Assembly (NCBI RefSeq): GCF_009649745.1
Contig: NZ_WJNG01000009.1
Span: forward strand, 1 to 64,000
Direction of reading: 5' to 3'
Source of the DNA: Aquibacillus halophilus
GTDB taxonomy: Bacteria; Bacillota; Bacilli; Bacillales; Amphibacillaceae
Length of the DNA: 64,000 bases
Shown here: piece by piece, positions 57,386-64,000 of the stretch
Layout: each line of letters begins with the position of its first letter
Position numbering within the stretch: position 1 is the stretch's first letter
The notes under the pieces: model-generated
What the model was told of the DNA's origin: nothing
What the model saw: only the letters and a program-made list of their open reading frames with translations
Database searches by the model: none
Position numbers and translations under genes: made by a program

Positions 57386-57434
57386 AAAAAAGAGAAGCTT
57401 AGTATTTTTGCACAAACAAAGCTTCTCCTTTTTT
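57386..57434 (+). terminator. Terminator overlapping the end of the convergent DUF421 gene
   Basis: GAGAAGCTT (57392-57400) and AAGCTTCTC (57419-57427), then CTTTTTT on the plus strand. It serves the MBL gene while its right arm codes for the last residues of the convergent DUF421 protein. Confidence 0.85.
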
Positions 57435-58070
57435 ATATTCGGCATAAAGAACATCTTTATATGAAGTTATGTTTTGCATCTTCAACTCTGCTTCAAGCCA
57501 ATTCTCATCAAGGTTTGCTTCTCTCAAGTTGTCCCAAATGAGTTCTCCGTCATTAACAAGTATCATCGGAAGCATGACGTCTTCAGCCATTAGATTTAAA
57601 TCTTTTCTCTTAGGAGATTGATCAAGTGTTTTCTTTAAAACAGAAATGGACCCATCGGTTTCTAGTATAGCGTAATCAACTTCTCTCACTGAAAAGGCAC
57701 CTTTATTCCGTAGTAAATGTAGTAACTGGTTAATGTCCAATTTGTTCTTTTTCATTGCCTCTCTACTTAGTTGACCTTTATGTATAATGATTGCTGGCTG
57801 CCCCTCTAGTAGGGCACGTGTTTTTTTAAATCTTTGCGTTAATTGTTCTGTAATAAACAATAATAGTCCCCAAAGGAAGACGGCAAATGCTATTTCTTTA
57901 AATCCTACTTTATCATCATAAATACCGTTTCCAACTAGCTCCCCAAAAATAAGTGCTGCAATGAAATCAAACGCAGTCAGTTGAGAAATTTGAGTTTTTC
58001 CAACAACCTTAACAATTACAAATAAAGCTATGAATCCAAAAAGTGTATCAACAAAAATTGAACCAATCAT
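57399..58070 (-). CDS. DUF421 membrane protein (YetF/YrbG-like)
   Basis: 223 residues: three membrane helices at the start (FVDTLFGFIALFVIVKVVGK; FDFIAALIFGELVGNGIYDD), followed by the cytosolic or surface DUF421 domain (LEGQPAIIIHKGQLSREAMKK; LRNKGAFSVREVDYAILETDG). Relatives in Bacillus occur at sporulation. TAGGGGTTAGTATG precedes the ATG. Function unknown. Confidence 0.88.
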   Translation of the reverse strand: MIGSIFVDTLFGFIALFVIVKVVGKTQISQLTAFDFIAALIFGELVGNGIYDDKVGFKEIAFAVFLWGLLLFITEQLTQRFKKTRALLEGQPAIIIHKGQLSREAMKKNKLDINQLLHLLRNKGAFSVREVDYAILETDGSISVLKKTLDQSPKRKDLNLMAEDVMLPMILVNDGELIWDNLREANLDENWLEAELKMQNITSYKDVLYAEYKKGEALFVQKY

Positions 58071-58153
58071 ACTAACCCCTACCCTTTTTAAAGTTCCTTA
58101 ATTATCTTTACCAGATTTTTTTTATTCATACTAATGGAAGTAGGGTTATAAAC

Positions 58154-58190
58154 TAAAAAAAAGGACCGTCCAATAGTGGACAGTCCCTAG
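58154..58190 (-). terminator. Rho-independent terminator of the yjcGF pair
   Basis: GGACCGTCCA (58163-58172) and TGGACAGTCC (58177-58186). Read on the minus strand it is followed by T8 and lies just past yjcF. Confidence 0.88.
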
Positions 58191-58193
58191 TTT

Positions 58194-58616
58194 TTAAACT
58201 TCTTTTATCATTGTCACATGTGGAATACCTGCATCCATGAACTGTTCAGAAATGGTCTGATATCCAATGGATTTGTAAAAATCTTCGGCATGTGTTTGTG
58301 CATTCAACTTAGCTTTTGGTAACCCTTTTGATCGAATAACATTTTCCATTTCAGCAATCATTTGCTTACCAAATTGTAGTCCACGAAAATCCTTCAAAAC
58401 ACAGACTCGCTCCAATTTTCCATAATCTTCAACATAGCGAAGTCGGCCAGCGGCGATTGGTTGATTGCCATCATACCCAATAAAATGAGTTGAATCGTTT
58501 TCAAGCTCATCAATCTCTATTTCTGGTGGTACATTTTGTTCAAGGACGAAAACTGTATGTCTTACTCGATAGGCATCCTGTTGTTGTTCGTCCGTTTTAG
58601 CAATTTTCACTTCCAT
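58194..58616 (-). CDS. yjcF: GNAT acetyltransferase YjcF
   Basis: 140 residues. N-terminus KIAKTDEQQQDAYRVRHTVF and the acetyl-CoA loop FRGLQFGKQMIAEMENV are typical of the YjcF/ElaA-like GNAT group; late motifs are QTHAEDFYKSIGYQ. The Q/R-x-x-G/A loop is intact. It follows yjcG by 9 bp and shares its operon. Substrate unknown. Confidence 0.9.
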   Translation of the reverse strand: MEVKIAKTDEQQQDAYRVRHTVFVLEQNVPPEIEIDELENDSTHFIGYDGNQPIAAGRLRYVEDYGKLERVCVLKDFRGLQFGKQMIAEMENVIRSKGLPKAKLNAQTHAEDFYKSIGYQTISEQFMDAGIPHVTMIKEV

Positions 58617-58625
58617 AATCCTGCA

Positions 58626-59138
58626 TTACTCCTTGTCAAATGTAAAAGTTTGATATACTGTCCAAGTACCATTTTCTAGTTGATACATTAGTTGAAAACG
58701 ATCTATTTCCTCTTCAAAGTTAAATTCCTGTATCTTTAGACTGCCAAAAACGTCAGCAAACTCATCGTCTGATAGCTTTTGTGCTATGGTTATATGAGGT
58801 ACAAATGAATATGTTTGATTGTTCGGCAGATTTTTAGTGTGTAGTCTTTCATTTAAGTCAATTAATTCTTGAGCAGGTTCCACTTTTAAATAAATGGTGT
58901 TGGTGACCGGAAAAAACGAACTTACTTTTTGAATTCTTATTTGGAACGGTTTTGATTTTTGCGCGACGCTTTTTAGTTCTTGTATAATTGTTTGAATCTC
59001 ATCTTTGTCAGCCTCAAACGATTCTTTTATTGTGATATGAGGTGTAATCAAAGCATAATGTGGGTCATAGCGCATTCGATAGGAATTTGCTTCATCTTGA
59101 ATTTCTTTTGAAGGGAAAATAACAATACCATATTTCAT
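58626..59138 (-). CDS. yjcG: 2H phosphoesterase superfamily protein YjcG
   Basis: 170 residues. Two HxTx motifs, TPHITIKESF near 32 and VPHITIAQKL near 112, mark the 2H phosphoesterase fold (RNA 2'-5' ligase or cyclic phosphodiesterase). TAGGAGGAGTAAAC precedes the ATG. Operon with yjcF, as in B. subtilis. Its physiological substrate is not known. Confidence 0.93.
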   Translation of the reverse strand: MKYGIVIFPSKEIQDEANSYRMRYDPHYALITPHITIKESFEADKDEIQTIIQELKSVAQKSKPFQIRIQKVSSFFPVTNTIYLKVEPAQELIDLNERLHTKNLPNNQTYSFVPHITIAQKLSDDEFADVFGSLKIQEFNFEEEIDRFQLMYQLENGTWTVYQTFTFDKE

Positions 59139-59280
59139 GTTTACTCCTCCTATTCATTAATAGTTGTTTGGCGTAGTTGAGAATTAGTCAAACGCACTGC
59201 TAATTCAATTGTTTGTATTTTATTATATCAAAAAAACGCTAAATAACGTAATTTGAAAAAGAAATTTTTCCATTTATTGA

Positions 59281-60015
59281 TTAGTAACCAAACATAGTAA
59301 TCATTGCCCGTTTTAGATCCTGTTGCCAGTATTTCCACGTATGAATGCCATCTAACTCATGATATACGTAGCTAGAACCATAGGCTTTTAACAGGTTATG
59401 TAGCTCTCGATTCGGAGTAAGAAAATCCTCAATACTCCCAGAGGTAGTTTGTACCTTTGTTTCTTTGTTACCTATTGTATGGTAAATATCAATGGTATCA
59501 ATCGTCTTAGTATCTTTTATTACCTGTATCAAAGTGTCATCGACATATGGGGATTGCATGATCACTTTTCCAAACGTATGTGGGTACTTCAATGCTGTCA
59601 TTAATGCAAGCGTCCCAGCAAGGGAATCACCCATCAATGTTCTGCTTCCACCAACTTGATGGGTTGGGATAACTTCATCTAACATTGGAATTACTTCATG
59701 AACGAGGAAACTCATATAATCAGCTTGCTTTGCCCCATCTGGATGATATTTATCTTGTCGATCATACTTGTCATTGTAATGAATTCCGACAAATATAGTA
59801 TCCTCGATGACTCCTTCCTCGTGTAGTTGATCACTTAAGGTTGCTACCTTTCCCATCTGAAAGTAATCATTGCCATCCTGCATGATACAAATATGATAAC
59901 TTTTTAGAGGAGTAAAAGCTTCTGGTTGATACCATTTCACTTTAATTTTTTCTTTTAAATAGGTACTATCTATATCTTTATCTAACATTTTTCCGTTTCT
60001 ACCCATTTTCGACAC
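59281..60015 (-). CDS. yjcH: Esterase family protein YjcH
   Basis: 244 residues, alpha/beta hydrolase of the esterase D/YjcH type. The nucleophile is in LMGDSLAGTLALM near 130, the substrate loop in QDGNDYFQMG and IFVGIHYNDKYDR, and the catalytic His in ELDGIHTWKYWQQDL near 225. No signal peptide. AAGGGGTGTCGAAA precedes the ATG. It is upstream of yjcG, as in B. subtilis. Confidence 0.9.
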   Translation of the reverse strand: MSKMGRNGKMLDKDIDSTYLKEKIKVKWYQPEAFTPLKSYHICIMQDGNDYFQMGKVATLSDQLHEEGVIEDTIFVGIHYNDKYDRQDKYHPDGAKQADYMSFLVHEVIPMLDEVIPTHQVGGSRTLMGDSLAGTLALMTALKYPHTFGKVIMQSPYVDDTLIQVIKDTKTIDTIDIYHTIGNKETKVQTTSGSIEDFLTPNRELHNLLKAYGSSYVYHELDGIHTWKYWQQDLKRAMITMFGY

Positions 60016-60269
60016 CCCTTATCAATCGTTGTTGTTACGATACTACCCGATGTGAATACAATAAACCATAAGTTTAGTTTATCACAAGTAAGTTAAAAAA
60101 ATTGTTAATTGTTTTTATCAGCAATAAATGAACCAAAGAGGAAATAAAGGAAGAATGGTATAATGGATTCATTTAGTACACCGGATTTTAAAATATTCAA
60201 CATGATTGGGTTATTTCTAGGTCAGGACAAGAATGTCTTTCATAAGTGACAAGAATAGGGGGGGATAGC

Positions 60270-61115
60270 TTGGATCGAATTGCAATTATAACGGGATCAT
60301 CAAGTGGTTTTGGATTATTAACTACAATCAAACTAGCTGAGCAAGGTTTTCATGTGATTGCAACGATGCGTAATTTGAAAAAAGCAGAAATATTCAACAA
60401 ACTGATTAAGAAGCAGGATGTATTTGACCGAATTCAGCCTCGTCAATTAGATGTCACCGATAAAGTTTCGATAGGCAAGTTCTCTGAGTATGTTAAAGGA
60501 TTAGAACGTGTTGATGTTCTAGTCAATAATGCAGGCTTTGCAATTGGTGGTTTTGCTGAACATGTGGAAATAGATGATTACCGTAGGCAATTTGAAACTA
60601 ATTTATTTGGGGTTATCGCAGTTACACAAGCAATTTTACCTAAAATGCATGAGCGAGGAATGGGTACAATAATAAATGTTAGTAGTGTAAGTGGCAGAAC
60701 AGCTTTCCCAGGTTTGTCTGCGTATGTTTCATCAAAATATGCTCTGGAGGGATATACAGAAAGTTTGCGGTTAGAACTAAAACCATTCGGTATTCAAGTT
60801 GCCCTTGTTGAGCCTGGTTCGTTTCAAACAAATATTTGGTCGTCAGGAATGGAAATCTCTGAGCGGTCAGCAGATAAACAATCTCCATACTATGACTATA
60901 TGACAGCAATAACTTCGGCACTGGAATCAGGAAAGAAAAATCATGGAGATCCTGTACTTGTGGCCAATCTTATTAGCAAAATTGCTAGTATGAAAGAACT
61001 TAAGAAACTTCGGTATCCAATCGGAAAAGGATTAAAAGCTACCATCCTTATGAAGGCTTTAATTCCTTGGAAATGGTGGGAGAAAATAGTGTTGAAAACA
61101 ATCTTAAAAAAATGA
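60270..61115 (+). CDS. SDR-family oxidoreductase
   Basis: 281 residues, classical short-chain dehydrogenase. The NAD(P) motif TGSSSGFG lies near 10, NNAG near 90, the catalytic Ser near 140 (INVSSVSG) and Tyr-x3-Lys in AYVSSKYALEG near 155. The TTG at 60270 follows GGGGGGATAGC, a strong ribosome site; the in-frame ATG at 60246 includes it and is rejected. The C-terminus ends in a hydrophobic helix, which may hold it to the membrane. Substrate unknown. Confidence 0.9.
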   Translation: MDRIAIITGSSSGFGLLTTIKLAEQGFHVIATMRNLKKAEIFNKLIKKQDVFDRIQPRQLDVTDKVSIGKFSEYVKGLERVDVLVNNAGFAIGGFAEHVEIDDYRRQFETNLFGVIAVTQAILPKMHERGMGTIINVSSVSGRTAFPGLSAYVSSKYALEGYTESLRLELKPFGIQVALVEPGSFQTNIWSSGMEISERSADKQSPYYDYMTAITSALESGKKNHGDPVLVANLISKIASMKELKKLRYPIGKGLKATILMKALIPWKWWEKIVLKTILKK

Positions 61116-61185
61116 AGGTGTAATTGTTCACGTAATGTATTATAATATATTTTGAACGTATGAGTTAATAATGAGGAGACAAGCT

Positions 61186-61398
61186 ATGTCTAATGTAGAA
61201 AATAACAATGACCAACCTATACAGCCAGAAGAAAGTAAGAAACTAAGTACGCAGGAATTAGTAAAACAACAGCTAGAGCGAAAAAAACAAGCTCAGGGAA
61301 ATGGTAAGCAAGCTATGAATGGAATGGGCTCTAGTCAAAGAATGAAAAGTCAACAAACGAAAAAACCTAGCAATACCCGTAGAAAAATGGGTAGCTAA
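61186..61398 (+). CDS. Small Gln/Lys-rich hypothetical protein
   Basis: 70 residues, disordered and hydrophilic, with EESKKLSTQELVKQQLERKK in its middle and a basic end NTRRKMGS. GAGGAGACAAGCT precedes the ATG at 61186, so the ATG at 61171 is rejected. No family recognised. A strong terminator follows at once, which supports a real gene. Confidence 0.65.
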   Translation: MSNVENNNDQPIQPEESKKLSTQELVKQQLERKKQAQGNGKQAMNGMGSSQRMKSQQTKKPSNTRRKMGS

Positions 61399-61406
61399 GG
61401 TATTAT

Positions 61407-61449
61407 AGACGCATGTGATTTTCATTTTGAAAATCACATGCGTCTTTTT
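61407..61449. terminator. Rho-independent terminator
   Basis: AGACGCATGTGATTTTCA and its complement form a near-perfect stem (61407-61445) with T5 after. Confidence 0.93.
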
Positions 61450-61485
61450 CGTTATTTTTATAGAAAATCTAGTTCAAAAATAGAT

Positions 61486-61998
61486 CTAACAATCCTTTGC
61501 ATTGGTATGATGTAATGGAGGGGGAATTAACCATCCTTTTTCTTTGTTAAGGCGTAAAGCTTTTGCGCCTAGAGTTGCCTTTTGTGTGTGGAATTGTCCA
61601 AACATCATGGCAATATCCTCTCGGATCGACTGACCAATAATTTGACTACAAGCAACCAATCCTGCTGCAGTTACTGCTGATAGTCCAGCTCCTGTTTCTC
61701 GGTCTTGGAAGCGGGCTCCTGTTGGAATGTCTTCTACACAAGCATTCGGACGTTCAGGTGGCGCTGGCGGTAAGCCTACACCATTCTCTTTTAATAATTC
61801 TTCTATTTGTTTACTTTCTTGTTGGCATTGTTGAATTGCTTCTTGAAGTAGTTTTTGTAAATCCTCATCACCGGCATGATTGAGTTTTGTTTGGTAACCT
61901 GCTATTCCGTCTTGAGATGCCATTAAAAATGACCATGCAGCAAATACTTCACCGTAGTGCATTGGTTCATCCTTTGGATTTCCACTTAAGATTCCCAT
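61486..61998 (-). CDS. DUF3231 family protein
   Basis: 170 residues, a four-helix, ferritin-like shape typical of DUF3231 and CotF-related proteins. The first half has HYGEVFAAWSFLMASQDG and the second half SQIIGQSIREDIAMMFGQFH. Pro-rich linker GLPPAPPERP near 90. The ATG at 61998 follows GGAGGATTAAA; the in-frame ATG at 62034 is rejected. Bacilli often carry DUF3231 proteins as spore-associated components. Confidence 0.82.
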   Translation of the reverse strand: MGILSGNPKDEPMHYGEVFAAWSFLMASQDGIAGYQTKLNHAGDEDLQKLLQEAIQQCQQESKQIEELLKENGVGLPPAPPERPNACVEDIPTGARFQDRETGAGLSAVTAAGLVACSQIIGQSIREDIAMMFGQFHTQKATLGAKALRLNKEKGWLIPPPLHHTNAKDC

Positions 61999-62155
61999 TT
62001 TAATCCTCCTAATTATGTTCATGTAAAGTGCCACCTTCCTAAATGCACAATGTTATCTTATCCAGTAGTTTTTTATTTATTTAATTAAATTAACTAACAG
62101 AAAGTTATAGTATAATTAAATTGAATTTCATTATGATAAAAGTGGGTACGACTAT

Positions 62156-62776
62156 ATGAATAACTCATGGAACAAAATTATCTATAAAATTTGGTCACCA
62201 GTTTATGATAAGATTTTTAATTCAGGAAAATTTCTTAAAGCTCGAGAGGAAATGTTTAAAGAGGTTATATTTAAAGAAAATAGTAAGGTTCTATTTGTAG
62301 GTGTTGGAACAGGAGTCGATTTGGAGCAAGTAAATTGTTCAAGGATAACTATAACCGCAATTGACTTCTCACCTGATATGTTAAAAAAAGCAAAGGAAAA
62401 ATTTAAAAATTATCCAATTGATTTTTTTGAGATGGATGCACAAAATATGACATTTAACGATGAAAGCTATGATTATGTAGTCGCTAGTTTAATTCTTTCG
62501 GTTGTTCCTAAGGCAGAAAGGGGATTTGATGAAATGATTCGTGTTTTGAAAATTGGAGGACAATTAATTATTTTTGATAAGTTTGTTCCAAAAGGTAAAA
62601 AAATATCCTTTTTGAAAAAGACTGCTCGACCTATTATTGCCTTTTTAGGAACTGATATTGGACTAAGCTTTGAAAAACTACTTCAGCGTCATGCGAAAAG
62701 TTTGCAAGTTCAAGATAATCAACCAGCGTTGTTTAAAGGTATGTATCGAAGAATCATAATTAATAGATTGAAATAG
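62156..62776 (+). CDS. Class I SAM-dependent methyltransferase
   Basis: 206 residues. The SAM motif I is VLFVGVGTGVDLE near 42, with acidic loop AIDFSPDMLKKAKEKF near 68 and motif IV YDYVVASLILSVVPKAERGF near 110. It fits the UbiE/phospholipid methyltransferase-like group (PmtA type), which is membrane-associated. The ribosome site is weak (AAAGTGGG). Substrate unknown. Confidence 0.88.
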   Translation: MNNSWNKIIYKIWSPVYDKIFNSGKFLKAREEMFKEVIFKENSKVLFVGVGTGVDLEQVNCSRITITAIDFSPDMLKKAKEKFKNYPIDFFEMDAQNMTFNDESYDYVVASLILSVVPKAERGFDEMIRVLKIGGQLIIFDKFVPKGKKISFLKKTARPIIAFLGTDIGLSFEKLLQRHAKSLQVQDNQPALFKGMYRRIIINRLK

Positions 62777-62798
62777 TACTAGTATCAGTAATCTACCA

Positions 62799-62849
62799 TT
62801 TAGTAAAAGCGTAGAGAATAAGAATAAGGTTCTCTACGCTTTTACTAAA
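62799..62849. terminator. Long bidirectional terminator
   Basis: Perfect 20-bp arms, TTTAGTAAAAGCGTAGAGAA (62799-62818) and its complement (62830-62849), between two convergent genes. T-rich stem ends suit both strands. Confidence 0.9.
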
Positions 62850-62860
62850 TTAATTTCTAT

Positions 62861-63451
62861 TTATTTAGCAAAGCGGTGGTTTCCGATTGTTACTGTCATT
62901 TTTCTAGATGTAATCCAAGTGCTAGTTGCTGTTTTAGGATTATAGAAATAGATTGACCCAGCTCCTTGTCCTCTAAAAGCTAATGCCTCGTTTACTGCAC
63001 GCTTTGCTTCAGCATTGGCAGTATAATTGATCGCACCATTTTGAACAGGGCTGAAGGCATAGTAACCACCAGCAGAACGTTCATAAATAACCCCATTAAC
63101 CGAGTTTGGAAATAAGCTACTATCAACTCGATTAAGAATTACTGTTGCTACAGCAACCTTCCCTGCGTAAGGTTCCCCTTTTGCTTCCGCATGTACAAGT
63201 CTCGCCATTAACTCTTTTTCTGCGTTAGTAATAGAAGAAGGAATTGATAGAGTTTCTCCGGCATATAACAAACTTCCAGTACGATTGTTGGTTTTTAGTA
63301 AGCCCGATAGCGACACACCATATTTATTTGAAATAGTCCAAAAGGAATCTCCCTTTTGAACAGTATAGGATGCAGCATCAGCTACAGAGGGTGCGATCAT
63401 AAAACTGATAGATAATGATGCGGCTAGTAGCACTTTTTTAAATTTATTCAT
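62861..63451 (-). CDS. LysM-domain cell-wall hydrolase, SleB/CwlJ type
   Basis: 196 residues. A signal peptide (about 1-28, cut after VADA), one LysM repeat (SYTVQKGDSFWTISNKYGV, 30-72) that binds peptidoglycan, then a Hydrolase_2 catalytic domain (AEKELMARLVHAEAKGEPY, with the catalytic Glu, and RVDSSLFPNSVNGVIYE). The ATG at 63451 follows TAGGAGGATATCAGAC; the in-frame ATG at 63508 is rejected. The family includes lytic enzymes of spore cortex and growing wall; which one applies here is open. Confidence 0.92.
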   Translation of the reverse strand: MNKFKKVLLAASLSISFMIAPSVADAASYTVQKGDSFWTISNKYGVSLSGLLKTNNRTGSLLYAGETLSIPSSITNAEKELMARLVHAEAKGEPYAGKVAVATVILNRVDSSLFPNSVNGVIYERSAGGYYAFSPVQNGAINYTANAEAKRAVNEALAFRGQGAGSIYFYNPKTATSTWITSRKMTVTIGNHRFAK

Positions 63452-63726
63452 GTCTGATATCCTCCTAGTAAACTTGTTGTCTACTGAAAAGGCTATCAGG
63501 TGTAACATAGTTTTTCATTAACCAAAAAATGACTATTAATCTAATAGTCTAGTTATTCTATATAGATTAAGGAGAAGGTAGGTTGCCGGAAATAATTACC
63601 ATAGGTAAATAGTTGGTGGATATTGGTGTTAATGGGATAGAAAGGATGGATTGTAACAGAGAAGATAAATCTATGAAAATCAAAAATCCCCCAAAATAAA
63701 AAAATACTACCAGAACTTAAATAAAT

Positions 63727-63757
63727 ATGTTAACCTGATTTATGTTAGGTTAACAAT
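63727..63757 (+). promoter_or_regulatory. BirA operator of bioY
   Basis: ATGTTAACC (63727-63735), a 12-base gap, and GGTTAACAAT (63748-63757) form the firmicute BirA palindrome 12 bp before the ATG. Biotin-loaded BirA would repress bioY. The rest of the 63452-63726 gap shows no gene. Confidence 0.88.
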
Positions 63758-63769
63758 AGGGGGATTATA

Positions 63770-64000
63770 ATGTATAACAGTAATTCAAAACTAAGAGTTA
63801 TTATCATTTGTGGTATTTTCGCAGCTATTACAGCCATACTGGCACAGATTGAAATTCCATTGCCAATTGTACCAATAAGCGGACAGACCTTAGCAGTGGG
63901 CTTAACGGCAACCATTATTGGAAGTAGGTATGGTGCAGTGGCAATGATATGCTATGCGCTTATAGGTGCAGTTGGTTTACCTGTATTTGCTGGTTTTAAA
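63770..64000 (+). CDS. bioY: Biotin transporter BioY, N-terminal part
   Basis: 77 codons are visible; the gene runs past the right edge. The start IIICGIFAAITAILAQIEIPLPIVPISGQTLAVGL (read as two pieces) and GSRYGAVAMICYALIGAVGLPVFAG are the BioY signature, the substrate-binding S component of the ECF biotin importer. GGGGGATTATA precedes the ATG. Controlled by the BirA operator upstream. Confidence 0.92.
   Translation, partial: MYNSNSKLRVIIICGIFAAITAILAQIEIPLPIVPISGQTLAVGLTATIIGSRYGAVAMICYALIGAVGLPVFAGFK

Overview
The window comes from an AT-rich, endospore-forming member of the Firmicutes. Gene content and order point to Bacillaceae close to Oceanobacillus or Virgibacillus; I cannot fix the genus. 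Most of the window follows the Bacillus subtilis yitR-yitW and yjaV-med-fabHF-yjbA-trpS-opp-yjbC-spxA-mecA-coiA-pepF-yjbHIK-sasB-nadK-yjbO-prpE, fabI-cotO-cotZ and yjcFGH blocks. Accessory islands, small genes and a GC-rich repeat family are set between them. I saw no rRNA, tRNA, CRISPR array, transposase or prophage.

Region by region. 1-665: a composite copy of the GC-rich repeat. 665-3878: a decayed secreted glycosidase-like gene with at least four lesions. 3970-9193: a signalling operon with an Hpt-REC-GGDEF-REC diguanylate cyclase, a lone receiver and a large hybrid histidine kinase. 9224-11905: yitR, a 49-codon gene, yitU, yitV and yitW. 11966-12515: a second repeat pair. 12558-18004: an island that looks oxygen-controlled, with a DUF59 assembly factor, a multi-pass membrane protein, three DUF2249 (TusA-like) proteins, a Crp/Fnr regulator, a radical SAM/SPASM enzyme and an Fnr with a C-terminal cysteine cluster. 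Two FNR-type boxes there sit about 41.5 bp from predicted start points. 18075-24730: uppP, yjzD, yjaV, med and fabH-fabF with a FapR-like operator. 24937-33922: yjbA, a T-box-controlled trpS and the oppABCDF peptide importer. 34052-41293: a DUF4015 glycosidase-like protein, yjbC, spxA, mecA, coiA, pepF and a small membrane protein. 41712-46365: yjbH, yjbI, yjbK, sasB, nadK and an RluD-type pseudouridine synthase. 46400-46923: a third repeat pair. 47000-53577: prpE, a rodA/ftsW homologue, mgtE, a K+/H+ antiporter and fabI with a clear FapR operator. 53632-57434: cotO, cotZ and a run of small, probably sporulation-linked genes. 57399-64000: DUF421, yjcF, yjcG, yjcH, an SDR, a DUF3231 protein, a methyltransferase, a LysM cell-wall hydrolase and the start of bioY under a BirA operator.

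How the genes work together. Spx (36.4 kb), its ClpXP adaptor YjbH (42.6 kb) and the ClpC adaptor MecA (37.1 kb) form the regulated-proteolysis and thiol-stress set. Med and CoiA belong to competence. FabH, FabF and FabI are tied together by two FapR-type operators with the same promoter geometry. The Fnr-type regulators, their boxes, the radical SAM enzyme and the DUF2249 proteins look like one low-oxygen module whose chemistry I cannot assign; it is the best candidate for an undescribed system here. The second candidate is the c-di-GMP phosphorelay beside the broken glycosidase gene, which may have lost its output.
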